Below, one piece after another: positions 19,078-27,822 of a DNA stretch of 64,000 nucleotides (positions are counted from its first letter, which is position 1; the number at the start of each line of letters is the position of its first letter). This DNA is from JAGXFP01 sp039714535 (lineage in GTDB: Bacteria > Desulfobacterota > Desulfobulbia > Desulfobulbales > JAGXFP01), in contig JBDLJC010000007.1 of NCBI GenBank assembly GCA_039714535.1, positions 23,542-87,541 of the forward strand. Direction: 5' to 3'. The notes beneath the pieces were generated by a model, which worked only from the letters and a program-made list of their open reading frames with translations, searched no databases and was not told where the DNA came from. Position numbers and translations under genes: made by a program.

Positions 19078-19449
19078 CTAAATAAATGCATGAATTAAAA
19101 AAGCGCCAAAAGCCGAGGCAAAGATGCCGCCGACACGACCCAGAGTTTTTACTTGCGCCAAGGCCCAGGCCATTAACGTGATAAAATTATTGCGGCCAAT
19201 TACAGCGAAAAACACAGCTGCGACTATTGATAGCCAACCAATAATTTCAATTACGAAAGGATATTTAGAAACACCTGCTTGAGATATAAGAAATGCGCCA
19301 AGGACTAGTCTTATTGCTACAGCTAATATGTGTAACTCAATCTTATCGGATTTTTTTCGTAATAAACCAAATGCTATCTCCGGATTAATTAAAATCACTA
19401 TTCCGGCCAAACAAGTCAGGGTGCTAAATATAATTATAAATAGAGTCAT
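19078..19449 (-). CDS. Small membrane protein
   Basis: A 123-residue protein with four predicted membrane helices (about residues 4-24, 40-58, 62-84 and 95-120). Family not recognised. It is one of several unrelated minus-strand genes in the attC-flanked array, consistent with a cassette gene. Confidence 0.55.
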   Translation of the reverse strand: MTLFIIIFSTLTCLAGIVILINPEIAFGLLRKKSDKIELHILAVAIRLVLGAFLISQAGVSKYPFVIEIIGWLSIVAAVFFAVIGRNNFITLMAWALAQVKTLGRVGGIFASAFGAFLIHAFI

Positions 19450-19533
19450 GACCTGATTCCTTTAGAATCATAAGGACCTGCATAAACGGTGAGTTAAATT
19501 AAGCCATTCCTTTTTTCTTAAAACCAGCCTTCA

Positions 19534-20607
19534 TTACGGCATGTTAGGGATTTTGGTGGTCTCACCCTTATAATTTCGTACTGTGTATTCTTTTTCGTTT
19601 TTATCAACAATATAATAGTCAGGCATTAATGGGATCTTGCCGATGTTAGTCGCCAGCACGTACATAGGTTGTGCCAGACCGGTGGTATGACCACGCAATG
19701 CATCACGAATCAACTCTGCTCCTTTTTCCACGGTCGTACGAAAGTGATCGATTCCCGGAGCCGGTTCACAATAAAAAACATAGTAGGGACGGATACGGGT
19801 ACGTAGTAATTTCTGATGCAATTCTCTGAATGTATCCACATCATCATTGATGCCCTTCAGCAATACCGCCTGATTTCCCACATTGATGCCGCAACTCATC
19901 AATTCGTAAACCGCTTTTGCTGTTTTTTCGGTAATTTCTTTCGGGTGGTTACACTGGGTATTTATCCAAACCGGGACGTTATGGAACCCCCCGATCGCTT
20001 TTTTCAATCCTTCTGTAATACGCTGGGGAAGGACTATTGGCAGCCGGGAGCCAATCCTGATCATTTCGATGTGTGGCATTTCGCGAAGTTTGGCAATCAG
20101 GTATTCAAGTTTTTCGTCTGACAAAAGCAATGGATCGCCACCAGTAATTAATACGTCGCGAATCTCAGGGTGTTCCGCGATCCAAGCCAACCCTTCCTCA
20201 ACATCAAAATTAAGTTGCAAATCCTGATCGACAACCAGTTCCTTACGGAAACAGTGCCGACAATAAATACCACAAACCTGCACAACGGTAAAAGCGACAC
20301 GATCATGATACTGACGGGCAATACTATCAGGGCGGATTTCTTCGGTTGCCCTATTCTCTTTCCAGACCAGGTAGTTTTCCATCCCGTATTCGTTAATCTG
20401 CTCTTTCATGGATGGGATCACTTGCTTTCGGATCGGACAATTCGGGTCATCCTTATCCATCAGCGAGGCAAAATAGGGCGTTGTCCCCCACTTGGTTCTC
20501 AAAGTCTCTATTGCCTCCCTTTCATCATCAGAGACATTGATATACCTTGCAAGCTTTTCAAGTGTATTCACTTGATTATTCATCTGTTCAACCCATTCTT
20601 CTGCCAT
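19534..20607 (-). CDS. KamA-family radical SAM aminomutase
   Basis: A 357-residue member of the lysine 2,3-aminomutase family, PLP- and SAM-dependent. The radical SAM motif is CGIYCRHC (Cys112, 116, 119), GGDPLLLSD is present, and the PLP lysine lies in ATNIGKIPLMPDYY. It is shorter than classical KamA (about 415 residues) and lacks the beta-lysine acetyltransferase partner nearby, so lysine, glutamate or another amino acid could be the substrate. It sits inside the cassette-like array, which is unusual for such a long metabolic gene. Confidence 0.82.
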   Translation of the reverse strand: MAEEWVEQMNNQVNTLEKLARYINVSDDEREAIETLRTKWGTTPYFASLMDKDDPNCPIRKQVIPSMKEQINEYGMENYLVWKENRATEEIRPDSIARQYHDRVAFTVVQVCGIYCRHCFRKELVVDQDLQLNFDVEEGLAWIAEHPEIRDVLITGGDPLLLSDEKLEYLIAKLREMPHIEMIRIGSRLPIVLPQRITEGLKKAIGGFHNVPVWINTQCNHPKEITEKTAKAVYELMSCGINVGNQAVLLKGINDDVDTFRELHQKLLRTRIRPYYVFYCEPAPGIDHFRTTVEKGAELIRDALRGHTTGLAQPMYVLATNIGKIPLMPDYYIVDKNEKEYTVRNYKGETTKIPNMP

Positions 20608-20639
20608 CTTTTACCTTTATTACTGTTTGTGAAAATTCC

Positions 20640-20770
20640 AGAATTAGCGGTGAGACTTGATCACACGGCGTTTATGCATCAGGTAAACCATAATGCAGCC
20701 GAACTCAGCGGACCAGCGAGGTCGTACCATCAGGCCGCATGCGTTCACCTGGTCTGATTCTACCGTGTAC
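20640..20770 (-). repeat. Degenerate attC-like region
   Basis: Minus-strand GAACGCATGCGGCCTGATGG followed by CGCTGGTCC matches the internal block of neighbouring attC sites. CAGACCAG and CTGGTC segments can pair. Outer core sites are not clear. Confidence 0.35.
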
Positions 20771-20778
20771 TAATACTA

Positions 20779-21243
20779 TTAGCTCTTTTCTTGTTGCTTT
20801 ACCTTCGCCTCTGGCGCCACAGAAAAAATGAACCCAACCACAAGTAATATTGTTCCCAATGCAGCAGCCATCCACGGAGGTGAGGCCGGGGTGTTGCGAG
20901 CCACATAGATCGTTGCATAGAGTGACGTGAGAGAAGTAGACAGCCCGATGAAAGGAATGGCCCAGTATGCCCATCGCCTGCCCTTTCTGAAAGGAATAAA
21001 AAGAAGTATGCCTGTGGCAAATGCCGTTGCCAACCAACCTCCTCCCGTTACTTTCATTAACGCCGAGATGAGGATCTGAAAAGCCGGATCAACCTCAACC
21101 CAGCTTTGTCCAACAGCATCAGCATGGTAGGGCATAAACTCCGACCGGAAAAGATACACTAGAGCAAAAATGATAAGAAGAAGCAAGCTCAACAGGTAAC
21201 AAGAAAATGCAACCTTCAGCTGCCAACTCATTGTCCTTTTCAT
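20779..21243 (-). CDS. Four-helix membrane protein
   Basis: A 154-residue protein with hydrophobic segments at about residues 10-31, 62-82, 90-110 and 122-142. No family recognised. The start lies 27 bases from the attC site at 21270-21359, the usual spacing of a gene cassette. Confidence 0.6.
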   Translation of the reverse strand: MKRTMSWQLKVAFSCYLLSLLLLIIFALVYLFRSEFMPYHADAVGQSWVEVDPAFQILISALMKVTGGGWLATAFATGILLFIPFRKGRRWAYWAIPFIGLSTSLTSLYATIYVARNTPASPPWMAAALGTILLVVGFIFSVAPEAKVKQQEKS

Positions 21244-21269
21244 AATATTTACCCCTTATAAAATTAAGG

Positions 21270-21359
21270 GTATAACGCCGCCGGAATCATTTGCCGCCCA
21301 CAGAATTCAACCCCGCAGGGCCGCATGCGTTTCCTGGCAAGTAAATTTATTGGTTATGT
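21270..21359 (-). repeat. attC-like recombination site
   Basis: On the minus strand the site opens with ACATAAC and closes with GCGTTATAC; the inner part has GGAAACGCATGCGGCCCTGC and partly complementary TTGCC/GGCAA arms. Length of about 90 bp and core sites (RYYYAAC / GTTRRRY types) fit integron attC sites. Confidence 0.6.
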
Positions 21360-21392
21360 GCCCTCATTAATTTAGATATCCTTTAATACGAC

Positions 21393-21770
21393 TTAATTTA
21401 CAGAAATACCTCCATATATATATTGTCTTGTCGCTGTGTATGGAATGACTACTGTGTCAAGTACAAAAGATAGTGGAATGTCGTATATAAAAAAAGGAAA
21501 GCCTTTAACTGATGTATCAACGTTTTCTTCTTTATTAGGCGCATCATAAGGCAAGACTTTATCAACGTTTTCTTCATAATTAGGCGCAGCATAAAGTTTG
21601 CAAACCTGGAAAAAGGTACCGCTATATATTCTGGGGATTGCCTTGCAATAGCTTTTATTCCCCCAGATAGCTATCTCGACGTGATCGTATGAAGGGTTCA
21701 ATGTCTGTATAGTGCCGCATCCCCCTAATAGGATAATCGTTACCAAAAATAACCATTTTCTATAAAACAC
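21393..21770 (-). CDS. YceK/YidQ-like lipoprotein
   Basis: A 125-residue protein with a lipobox (ILLGGCG, Cys18). GTIQTLNP, IYSGTFFQV and the C-terminal DIPLSFVLDTVVIPYTATRQ follow the pattern of the YceK/YidQ (DUF1375) family of small envelope lipoproteins of unknown function. It is flanked by attC-like sites on both sides, as expected for a cassette. Confidence 0.7.
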   Translation of the reverse strand: MFYRKWLFLVTIILLGGCGTIQTLNPSYDHVEIAIWGNKSYCKAIPRIYSGTFFQVCKLYAAPNYEENVDKVLPYDAPNKEENVDTSVKGFPFFIYDIPLSFVLDTVVIPYTATRQYIYGGISVN

Positions 21771-21786
21771 GTAAAGTCCTCTTCAC

Positions 21787-21877
21787 ACACAACGTTTGAA
21801 ATCACTGGTGCCGCCAATGAACTTGCCCCCGTAGGGCCGCAGACGTTCTCGGCATCCAGCAAATTGACTTGTTATGC
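21787..21877 (-). repeat. attC-like recombination site
   Basis: On the minus strand the site starts GCATAACAAG and ends AAACGTTGTGT, with GAGAACGTCTGCGGCCC and a GGCGGCACCAG block in between. Length is 91 bp. The TAA stop of the upstream VOC gene lies inside the first core site, a common cassette arrangement. Confidence 0.65.
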
Positions 21878-22231
21878 ATTTTTATCTGACCAAACTGCAA
21901 ATTCATTACCGCTTGGTTCTGTAAAGTGAAAGCGACGCCCACCTGGAAATGGGAAAATTGGCTTTACAATATTACCATTAGCTTTTTTTACTTTTTCTTG
22001 GGTTGATTCAAGATCATTACTGTAAAGCACAATTAGTGCGGCACCATTATTTGTTGATGATGCTAAATCTGCTTTATAGAAACCACCGTCTAAACCTTGA
22101 TTTGAGAAGGCTGAATACTCTGGACCAAAGTCTTGAAAGGACCAGCCAAAGGCATGATTAAAAAAGTCCTTTGTTGCTTGAATATCTTTTGATGGAAATT
22201 CAACATAATTTATCTTTTCATGTTCGTTCAT
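21872..22231 (-). CDS. VOC-family (glyoxalase-fold) protein
   Basis: A 119-residue protein starting MNEHEKINYVEFPSKD. Family traits are INYVEFPSKDIQATKDFF, the GGFYKAD segment, LIVLYSNDLE and a final FHFTEPSGNEFAVWSD. VOC proteins bind metals and act in resistance, isomerisation or dioxygenation; the reaction here is unknown. The start at 22231 has an AAGGAA site and is preferred over 22267, which lies within the attC site. Confidence 0.8.
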   Translation of the reverse strand: MNEHEKINYVEFPSKDIQATKDFFNHAFGWSFQDFGPEYSAFSNQGLDGGFYKADLASSTNNGAALIVLYSNDLESTQEKVKKANGNIVKPIFPFPGGRRFHFTEPSGNEFAVWSDKNA

Positions 22232-22249
22232 GTTGTATTCCTTATTGAT

Positions 22250-22318
22250 GCATAACGTCTGAAACAAGGGGCTGATAGGCCGCAGGCCTAGCAGCCCCGC
22301 TTAATTGATTGGTTAAGC
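22250..22318 (-). repeat. attC site (best example of the array)
   Basis: Minus-strand cores are GCTTAAC, matching RYYYAAC, and ACGTTATGC. Between them GGGGCTG and TAGGCC pair with GGCCTA and CAGCCCC, a 14-bp stem with a single mismatch. Size (69 bp), cores and stem are all those of an integron attC site. Confidence 0.8.
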
Positions 22319-22388
22319 ACTTTTTGCCATAATATTAATATGTTATCTCTTGTGTCTTGATGTGAGTTTTAATCAAAAAACCATTTTT

Positions 22389-23693
22389 CTACTGGAAATG
22401 ACTTATCATCTCAATTTGGGTCACGGAATAACTTGATGTTTCGTTAAGTATTGTTAATTGACCATTGCTATCAATTTTGCCGACAACTTTGGCGCCATCA
22501 AACATTCTCAAGGCATTGAAAATAACTTCATCATTAGGTGAGACATTCATATTCTGAATATCATAGTAATCACCTGAATTTGGCAATAAAACACTTACTG
22601 AATCATCTGTTGGATCAACTTTCAATAATATTGGATCATTGCTGGAATCGACTCCGGATAGATAATAGTAGTTGTCGCTGTAGACGATCTTTTTCCACTG
22701 GGATATTTCAGGCAAGCTTATTTCCCGTGGAGAATTTGAAGGATTTTCAACCTCAAGAATATAAGGGCCAAAGCCGAATTTTGTAGCAATAATTGTCCTA
22801 TCAATAAATTTAATCAAATAACCAGTAACATCGTTGGAATATAACGAAACCGACAAGGGGTTTGGATTTTGGATGGTAGAAACATTAAAACTATCATCAA
22901 TAACAACATCAAAATAACCATCGGAGCTGGAAATGTAACTAATGTTCCCATCCAGATCTATCCAAGCAGATAAACTTTGTCCTGTGGGCAGATTAACCAA
23001 GCCACCGTTTGACATTCTTATTCTGTTGCCATTTGAAGAAGAGTAATAATAGTAAACGTGGCCCTGGGGATTAACGAAAAAAGCGAGTGGATTATCTGTG
23101 TCAGGTGTCACCCTCGTTTCTGTTATGTTACTTTGATCAGAAACATCAAGCTTATATACTGCCGCTCCATTTTGATTAACTCCATAGTTCACATAATAAA
23201 TGTTGCCTGCCGCATCCAACTGAATATTCTTCGCATTGTTGAAAGTATAACCATTTGTACTAGGAGAATTTTCTAACTCGTAAACGGCACCATCAGATTT
23301 ACGAACTAGAAAGCCTGACCGGGGATATGAAAAACCTCCAAAGGTTATTATTACCCATTCCGAATTCACATCATAAACAGCCGAGGGTTCATACTGGTAT
23401 GTAAACGTTTGACCCTTTTTGTCTTTAATTGTTACTTCCACAATATAACCGTCAGGGGTAATTTTAAATATTCTTTTCGTTGTACTACCTATTGTAGCGG
23501 CACTCATCGAAGCAGAAGCGGTACTAGATTCAGCAATAAATAATGAAGATGCTCCTGAAATATCTATATTGCTTAATTCTGATGAATTTGCCGTGGCAGA
23601 AGTATCTGAAGCTCCTCCACAACCAGCGAAAACTAGGCCAACAAGGCTCATCAAAATTAATAACGTGTATCTTCTCATTCTCTTGGTGGTCAT
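22389..23693 (-). CDS. Large lipoprotein, possibly beta-propeller-like
   Basis: A 434-residue secreted lipoprotein (LVGLVFAGC lipobox, Cys24) followed by a Ser/Ala/Thr-rich linker. The remainder is rich in beta-strand-like repeats with recurring YY-x-SG, G-x-(V/I)YY and D-x2-G-x-I patterns suggestive of a propeller fold; no named family is recognised. Its 3' side abuts the attC site at 22250-22318. Composition is A+T-rich like the rest of the array. Confidence 0.6.
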   Translation of the reverse strand: MTTKRMRRYTLLILMSLVGLVFAGCGGASDTSATANSSELSNIDISGASSLFIAESSTASASMSAATIGSTTKRIFKITPDGYIVEVTIKDKKGQTFTYQYEPSAVYDVNSEWVIITFGGFSYPRSGFLVRKSDGAVYELENSPSTNGYTFNNAKNIQLDAAGNIYYVNYGVNQNGAAVYKLDVSDQSNITETRVTPDTDNPLAFFVNPQGHVYYYYSSSNGNRIRMSNGGLVNLPTGQSLSAWIDLDGNISYISSSDGYFDVVIDDSFNVSTIQNPNPLSVSLYSNDVTGYLIKFIDRTIIATKFGFGPYILEVENPSNSPREISLPEISQWKKIVYSDNYYYLSGVDSSNDPILLKVDPTDDSVSVLLPNSGDYYDIQNMNVSPNDEVIFNALRMFDGAKVVGKIDSNGQLTILNETSSYSVTQIEMISHFQ

Positions 23694-23799
23694 AAATTCC
23701 CTTTTTTAAATTTAAACATGATTTGCAAAATCTATAATGAAAGGCCTTACTAAAATTCCCGGCAAACAGTAACGACATTCAATTGGTTATCCGACCCAG

Positions 23800-23885
23800 C
23801 AGAGTCTTATTATCTCAAAAGTTGGTTATATCGAATATAGTTCCTTAGACGTTCTCGGCGTCAAGTAAAAACCGCCTGGTTCGAC
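23800..23885 (-). repeat. Possible attC remnant
   Basis: Minus-strand GCCGAGAACGTCTAAGGAA matches the inner part of the site at 21787-21877 (GCCGAGAACGTCTGCGGCC). Flanking ATAACC motifs are present but no complete fold-back is seen. Confidence 0.3.
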
Positions 23886-24560
23886 CTAAACAATTTCCAT
23901 TTGTTCAATATATCTATCCTTTTCTAACTCTTGCTTTTTCATTGCGAATAAATAATTCTCGAACCAACTATGTTTAGAAAATGCCTTTTCTTTTTTAACG
24001 ATTGTATCTCTATCCCTTTGATAAATTTGTGCTGTCACTTGGTATATTTCTTCCCAATTTCCTTCATCAACGACATTCAAGAAAAAAACACCATTTTGCT
24101 TTACTAACAGAGATTGCCCCTCCAAATTTGGGAGCTCTGCGGAACTCGAGTACATACCCACAATATTTTCGTCAATTATTATTCTTGGATAAATAGCACT
24201 TTTGTCTTCGAGCTCATGAGCCCTTGCTACGGCGTGACTATAGGTAAGACGTCCATTCTCAAAATGCCTTGAGTAGGCAACTCCACCTCTTATGAATAAG
24301 CCTTTATCTAGGAATGCAATGAATACGCTTTTTAAAACGCCTAAAAATTCGATGAAATTATCATGATTATTACAAGTCATTATTATGGTATCTGAAATTG
24401 CCTGAACGCCAAACACAGCACCATTAATTTCATCAAATATACTTAGTGCCCCTTGCAAATCCTCTTTGAAGGTTAGTTCCCCATTTTTTTGATCTTGCTC
24501 AAGACGATATCGATAGGTAAGCACATCAATCAGAGCGGTGTAAATATATGTCGGTTTCAT
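23886..24560 (-). CDS. Nucleotide-cyclase-like protein
   Basis: A 224-residue protein with the outline of a class III nucleotidyl cyclase domain. Asp12 in ALIDVL and Asp57 in ISDTII stand where the two metal-binding Asp are expected, GLFIRGGVAYSRH (88-99) resembles the RGG-x3-G loop of Pycsar-type pyrimidine cyclases, and HAVARAHELED followed by YPRIIID matches the usual helix and strand. The start overlaps the ParA-like ATPase by 4 bases. No effector with a cyclic-nucleotide domain is next to it. The assignment is fold-level and could be wrong; a catalytically silent homologue is possible. Confidence 0.55.
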   Translation of the reverse strand: MKPTYIYTALIDVLTYRYRLEQDQKNGELTFKEDLQGALSIFDEINGAVFGVQAISDTIIMTCNNHDNFIEFLGVLKSVFIAFLDKGLFIRGGVAYSRHFENGRLTYSHAVARAHELEDKSAIYPRIIIDENIVGMYSSSAELPNLEGQSLLVKQNGVFFLNVVDEGNWEEIYQVTAQIYQRDRDTIVKKEKAFSKHSWFENYLFAMKKQELEKDRYIEQMEIV

Positions 24561-25585
24561 GAGATGGCTTTAGCTATTTTTGAGATTTCTTCACGGTACT
24601 CCCGCATCCTTTGAACCCAAGGTTCCCACACTGATCCGTAATACATACGTCCATCCGTTGAAGCTTCTTTAGTGTGCTCTTGCTGGATATCAAAAATAGC
24701 TCGGCCAAATATTTGTGACACAGGTGCTAAAACCGCAACATCACGAATTGATGCGACATATGGATCATGAGGGTCAAATCCATTTTTGGGCGTAATGCCA
24801 TTTTCACCAACTAGATTAGTTGCTATTTCACCAGAAATCATTTCTTGCCATTGAACATAAGATTGTTTTGCCTTTGCACCACTATGAACCTTGAAATTTT
24901 GGACAACAGTCCCCGCAAGCTTCGGATTGCCTTCAAATGGCTCAATCCCAAATGGAATTAAGGTATCACATATAAGTTTATGACGTTTAGACCACTCATT
25001 TATGACGCTACCAAGGAGCCTTACTGCTTGGTAGCAAAAACGATCTGGCACGAGAGGGACAACAAGCTCATCACATGCTAAAATTACTGTCCGCGTTATG
25101 CCCCCAGTACTTGGCCCAACATCACACAAAATAAAATCAAAACCTCGTACTTCCCCTAATGATCGCATCAATTTTTCAAAAACAACGTATGTGTTCTTTT
25201 CATGTATATTTTCAGTGACAGCTTGGTTCCAGGCTGTTCCAAAATAAGTTTCAGCTCTTGTAAATTCCAAATCACCTCTGAATAAAAAGAGGTGCGGATA
25301 TAAGGGGTGCTCACATAAAGTAATGCTGGCAGGATCAATTGTAGCCTGTTGCCCCTTGAATCTGGGCAATAACGCTTCGTAGATAGATGTTCCTGGCAAT
25401 TCAACGCTTGGATCACTCAATACTTCGTCCGAAGCAAAAAATAGTTCTGTTATGTTACACTGGGGGTCGCAATCGACTAGCAGAACTCTTTTCCCTTCTT
25501 GGGAAAGAAATACCGCTAAATTAAACAAAGTTGTTGTTTTTGACACACCCCCTTTGTTGTTATAGAGCGTTGCTATTTTTCCCAT
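24557..25585 (-). CDS. ParA/MinD-type ATPase
   Basis: A 342-residue ATPase with deviant Walker A KGGVSKTTT (residues 11-19), LLVDCDPQCNITE (Walker A' region) and FILCDVGPSTG as the Walker B region. There is no ParB or DNA-site gene nearby, so it is an orphan rather than a chromosome-segregation pair. The 4-base overlap with the cyclase-like gene makes a two-gene operon. Partner and cargo unknown. Confidence 0.85.
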   Translation of the reverse strand: MGKIATLYNNKGGVSKTTTLFNLAVFLSQEGKRVLLVDCDPQCNITELFFASDEVLSDPSVELPGTSIYEALLPRFKGQQATIDPASITLCEHPLYPHLFLFRGDLEFTRAETYFGTAWNQAVTENIHEKNTYVVFEKLMRSLGEVRGFDFILCDVGPSTGGITRTVILACDELVVPLVPDRFCYQAVRLLGSVINEWSKRHKLICDTLIPFGIEPFEGNPKLAGTVVQNFKVHSGAKAKQSYVQWQEMISGEIATNLVGENGITPKNGFDPHDPYVASIRDVAVLAPVSQIFGRAIFDIQQEHTKEASTDGRMYYGSVWEPWVQRMREYREEISKIAKAIS

Positions 25586-26117
25586 TTCAATTCCTTATAA
25601 GGTTAATGTTAATTTTGCAGCCGAACCATTGATTAGATAGCACTTTTGCCCTGTTATTTGATATTAAAGGTGCTTTCAGATATTTTCACCCCTTATGGGA
25701 GGGGTTACTGAAAAGAGAGCCTTGCTTGCGACATCCTATACACTTCACCTTCTAACATATGATAGGGTCAGCGAATGTCAATACAAAAAAATCTATAGCT
25801 ATTGAAAAAGGTCTGCACCGTCCCGAAACATTCGCTAAGGTAATATAACCGGTTATTAATCCCTAAAAGCAAAGATATACGCCATAGAATTAAGGAAATC
25901 AGGGTCAGAATTGACCTCCTGCTATTTCTAAAAGATGTAACCGGGATAGAAATGTTGTTTAAATGGCGTAATCTGCCCTCCGCCACATCACAGTGACCTC
26001 CTTTATACGGCTCACCCTTTTAAATTTGACACCAACAATCTATTCAGCTAGGGTTATTAACCTGTGCCTGACAATCTAGGACTTTGAAATAAACCTTTTA
26101 GGGAAGGAGTTTTTATT
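25586..26117. other. Gene-free A+T-rich stretch
   Basis: No supported gene. An imperfect hairpin (ACCCCTTATGGGAGGGGT, 25688-25705) lies upstream of the ParA-like gene. Short frames here have neither ribosome-binding sites nor protein-like composition. Confidence 0.4.
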
Positions 26118-26741
26118 GTGGCTAAATTACGTGTATTATTCTGGGTGTTTCTTCTTTGCACCATCCCCAACACGGCATTATGTAAGGACTATACCGCTGA
26201 AGACATTAAAAACATGGGTGGTAAATTAATTGAATGTACTGTGGAAACAGTGAAAGCTTACAATTTTTTTGTAAGCTTTGAGAAAGGAAAGGAACTTAAC
26301 ATCCTCACTAACAAAGAAACGAAGTTTATACCTTCTAACGAAAGACTATATAAGGGTGACCTCGTTAAGGTGCTTTTATTTGAACCACTTGATGGCAGCA
26401 ACTCTATTGCGAAATCTATCGCATATTCGGTAGAAATTGTTAAACGGGCGAAAAGAGAATTTGTTAAGAGTCCCAAAATAGGAGTGTACAGCTTATATAA
26501 AGACCGAAGCGGGGGTGCTGTTTATTTCCCGGATGTTGATAAATTGATCAAATTTGAAAACTTCGAAAATTCCGCTGAGGCAGATTTATGGCTGGAAGCT
26601 GGAAAAAAATATGAGATCTCCTTTAAGGTAGTCCCAGCTAGGATTGGCAATGGCTATGTTTATGTTACGAAGTCGATAAAACAAGCCCCCGGAGAAAAAT
26701 ACCCTTCAACAGGGGAAGTTGTTAATGCTTTTGGCTTCTAA
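26118..26741 (+). CDS. Exported protein of unknown function
   Basis: A 207-residue protein with a signal peptide (about residues 1-22, cleavage near ALC-KD). The GTG start follows AAGGAG at good spacing. Two short beta-rich modules (residues 30-110 and 120-200) contain alternating hydrophobics. No family recognised. It is transcribed away from the ParA operon. Confidence 0.6.
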   Translation: MAKLRVLFWVFLLCTIPNTALCKDYTAEDIKNMGGKLIECTVETVKAYNFFVSFEKGKELNILTNKETKFIPSNERLYKGDLVKVLLFEPLDGSNSIAKSIAYSVEIVKRAKREFVKSPKIGVYSLYKDRSGGAVYFPDVDKLIKFENFENSAEADLWLEAGKKYEISFKVVPARIGNGYVYVTKSIKQAPGEKYPSTGEVVNAFGF

Positions 26742-27151
26742 TCTTGATTGATCTTATTCCCCAGGTTTGTGCAAGGATTGCATTACTGGATTCATCCAGC
26801 CAGCAAAAAGGGTTCTCAGACCCGTTTTTGAGCTTCACCTCTTGTAAAACCCATTCAAATTAGCCACCACAAAGGGCTGCTAAATTTATTTCTCGAATAT
26901 ATCTATAGTTAAATAGTTCAGCAGCCCTACTCCACCCCATAGGTAAGCGAAATAGCCTTACACTTTGCCTGTCCGACTAGACACGGGAAATATCCGGTTT
27001 AGATTGGTTCATTTGAAATCTTCAGATCGAAATAAAGAAGGAACTCAGGGAGGGTACGAGGAAAAGTTGTTGAGTTATACGAGGTAACAGTGGAGGAACA
27101 GGCATGAACGCTTTAGGAGAAATAACGACTGCTGGTTGGACCGACAAGTAA
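26742..27151. other. Gene-free stretch with a hairpin
   Basis: No gene seen. AGGGCTGCT (26873-26881) and AGCAGCCCT (26920-26928) could pair over a 38-base loop. Confidence 0.4.
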
Positions 27152-27517
27152 TCATTGAGAACTGACAACCTTACTGACAATATCCCGTAATTCACTTAGC
27201 TCAAAGGGCTTATTGAGAATCCCTTTAACTTGAGACTGATTTTTAAATTCCAGTTCATCCGGCAAGGCCCCGCTGCAGATGACAATTTTCAGGTCCGGAT
27301 ATTCATCGGCCAGTTTAGGTAGAAGTTGCTGGCCACTCATATCCGGCAGTGACAGATCAAGCAGGACCAAATCGACCTGCCCTTTTCGTTCAGCCAGAAC
27401 CTCAAGGGCCGTGGCCCCGCTGCCGGCGGGAAACACCTGATAGTCGAGTAATTCCAATAACTCCCTGGTTGTATCCAGGATCATGATCTCATCTTCGACC
27501 AACAGAATTGTGCTCAT
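27152..27517 (-). CDS. Stand-alone response regulator receiver
   Basis: A 121-residue CheY-like protein with all key residues: VEDE acidic pair, Asp in LVLLDLSLPD, Ser in CSGAL, Lys in LNKPF. No output domain and no adjacent kinase. A bidirectional terminator separates it from mvhD. Confidence 0.85.
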   Translation of the reverse strand: MSTILLVEDEIMILDTTRELLELLDYQVFPAGSGATALEVLAERKGQVDLVLLDLSLPDMSGQQLLPKLADEYPDLKIVICSGALPDELEFKNQSQVKGILNKPFELSELRDIVSKVVSSQ

Positions 27518-27546
27518 CTAAAGAACCTGTCTGCTTTTAGTGTAAA

Positions 27547-27584
27547 AAAAGGCGGCTAAACTTTGGTGAGTCTAGCCGCCTTTT
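27547..27584. terminator. Bidirectional intrinsic terminator
   Basis: AAAAGGCGGCTA and TAGCCGCCTTTT form a 12-bp stem with A and T tracts on each side, between the receiver gene and the 54-bp repeats. Confidence 0.75.
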
Positions 27585-27714
27585 CTATTTTAGAGAATTG
27601 TTTTTTTATACCGCAGGGGCACTCTTTTCAGTACCCCCTTGAGGGGTATAAGTCTCGATGTCTCGTGGACTCGCTTATCGGTTTGAACCGGGGCTAGCGA
27701 CTCAACTCAGCTTT

Positions 27715-27822
27715 ATACCGCAGGGGCATAAGTTTCGTTTGAGCCGGCTAGCGACTCAACTCAGCTTTATACCGCAGGGGCATAAGTTTCGTTTGAGCCG
27801 GCTAGCGACTCAACTCAGCTTT
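27715..27822. repeat. Two perfect 54-bp tandem repeats
   Basis: Copies 27715-27768 and 27769-27822 are identical; each begins ATACCGCAGGGGCATAAG and ends CAACTCAGCTTT. A diverged, longer copy precedes them (27607-27714). The second copy ends at the stop codon of mvhD. A related single copy lies near 62282-62329. Confidence 0.85.

Noticed and set aside
25768..25986. 72-residue minus-strand frame in the gap beside ParA
   Set aside because: No ribosome-binding site and composition unlike a protein.
27607..27822. CRISPR array
   Set aside because: The repeats are contiguous 54-bp copies with no spacers and no cas genes are nearby.
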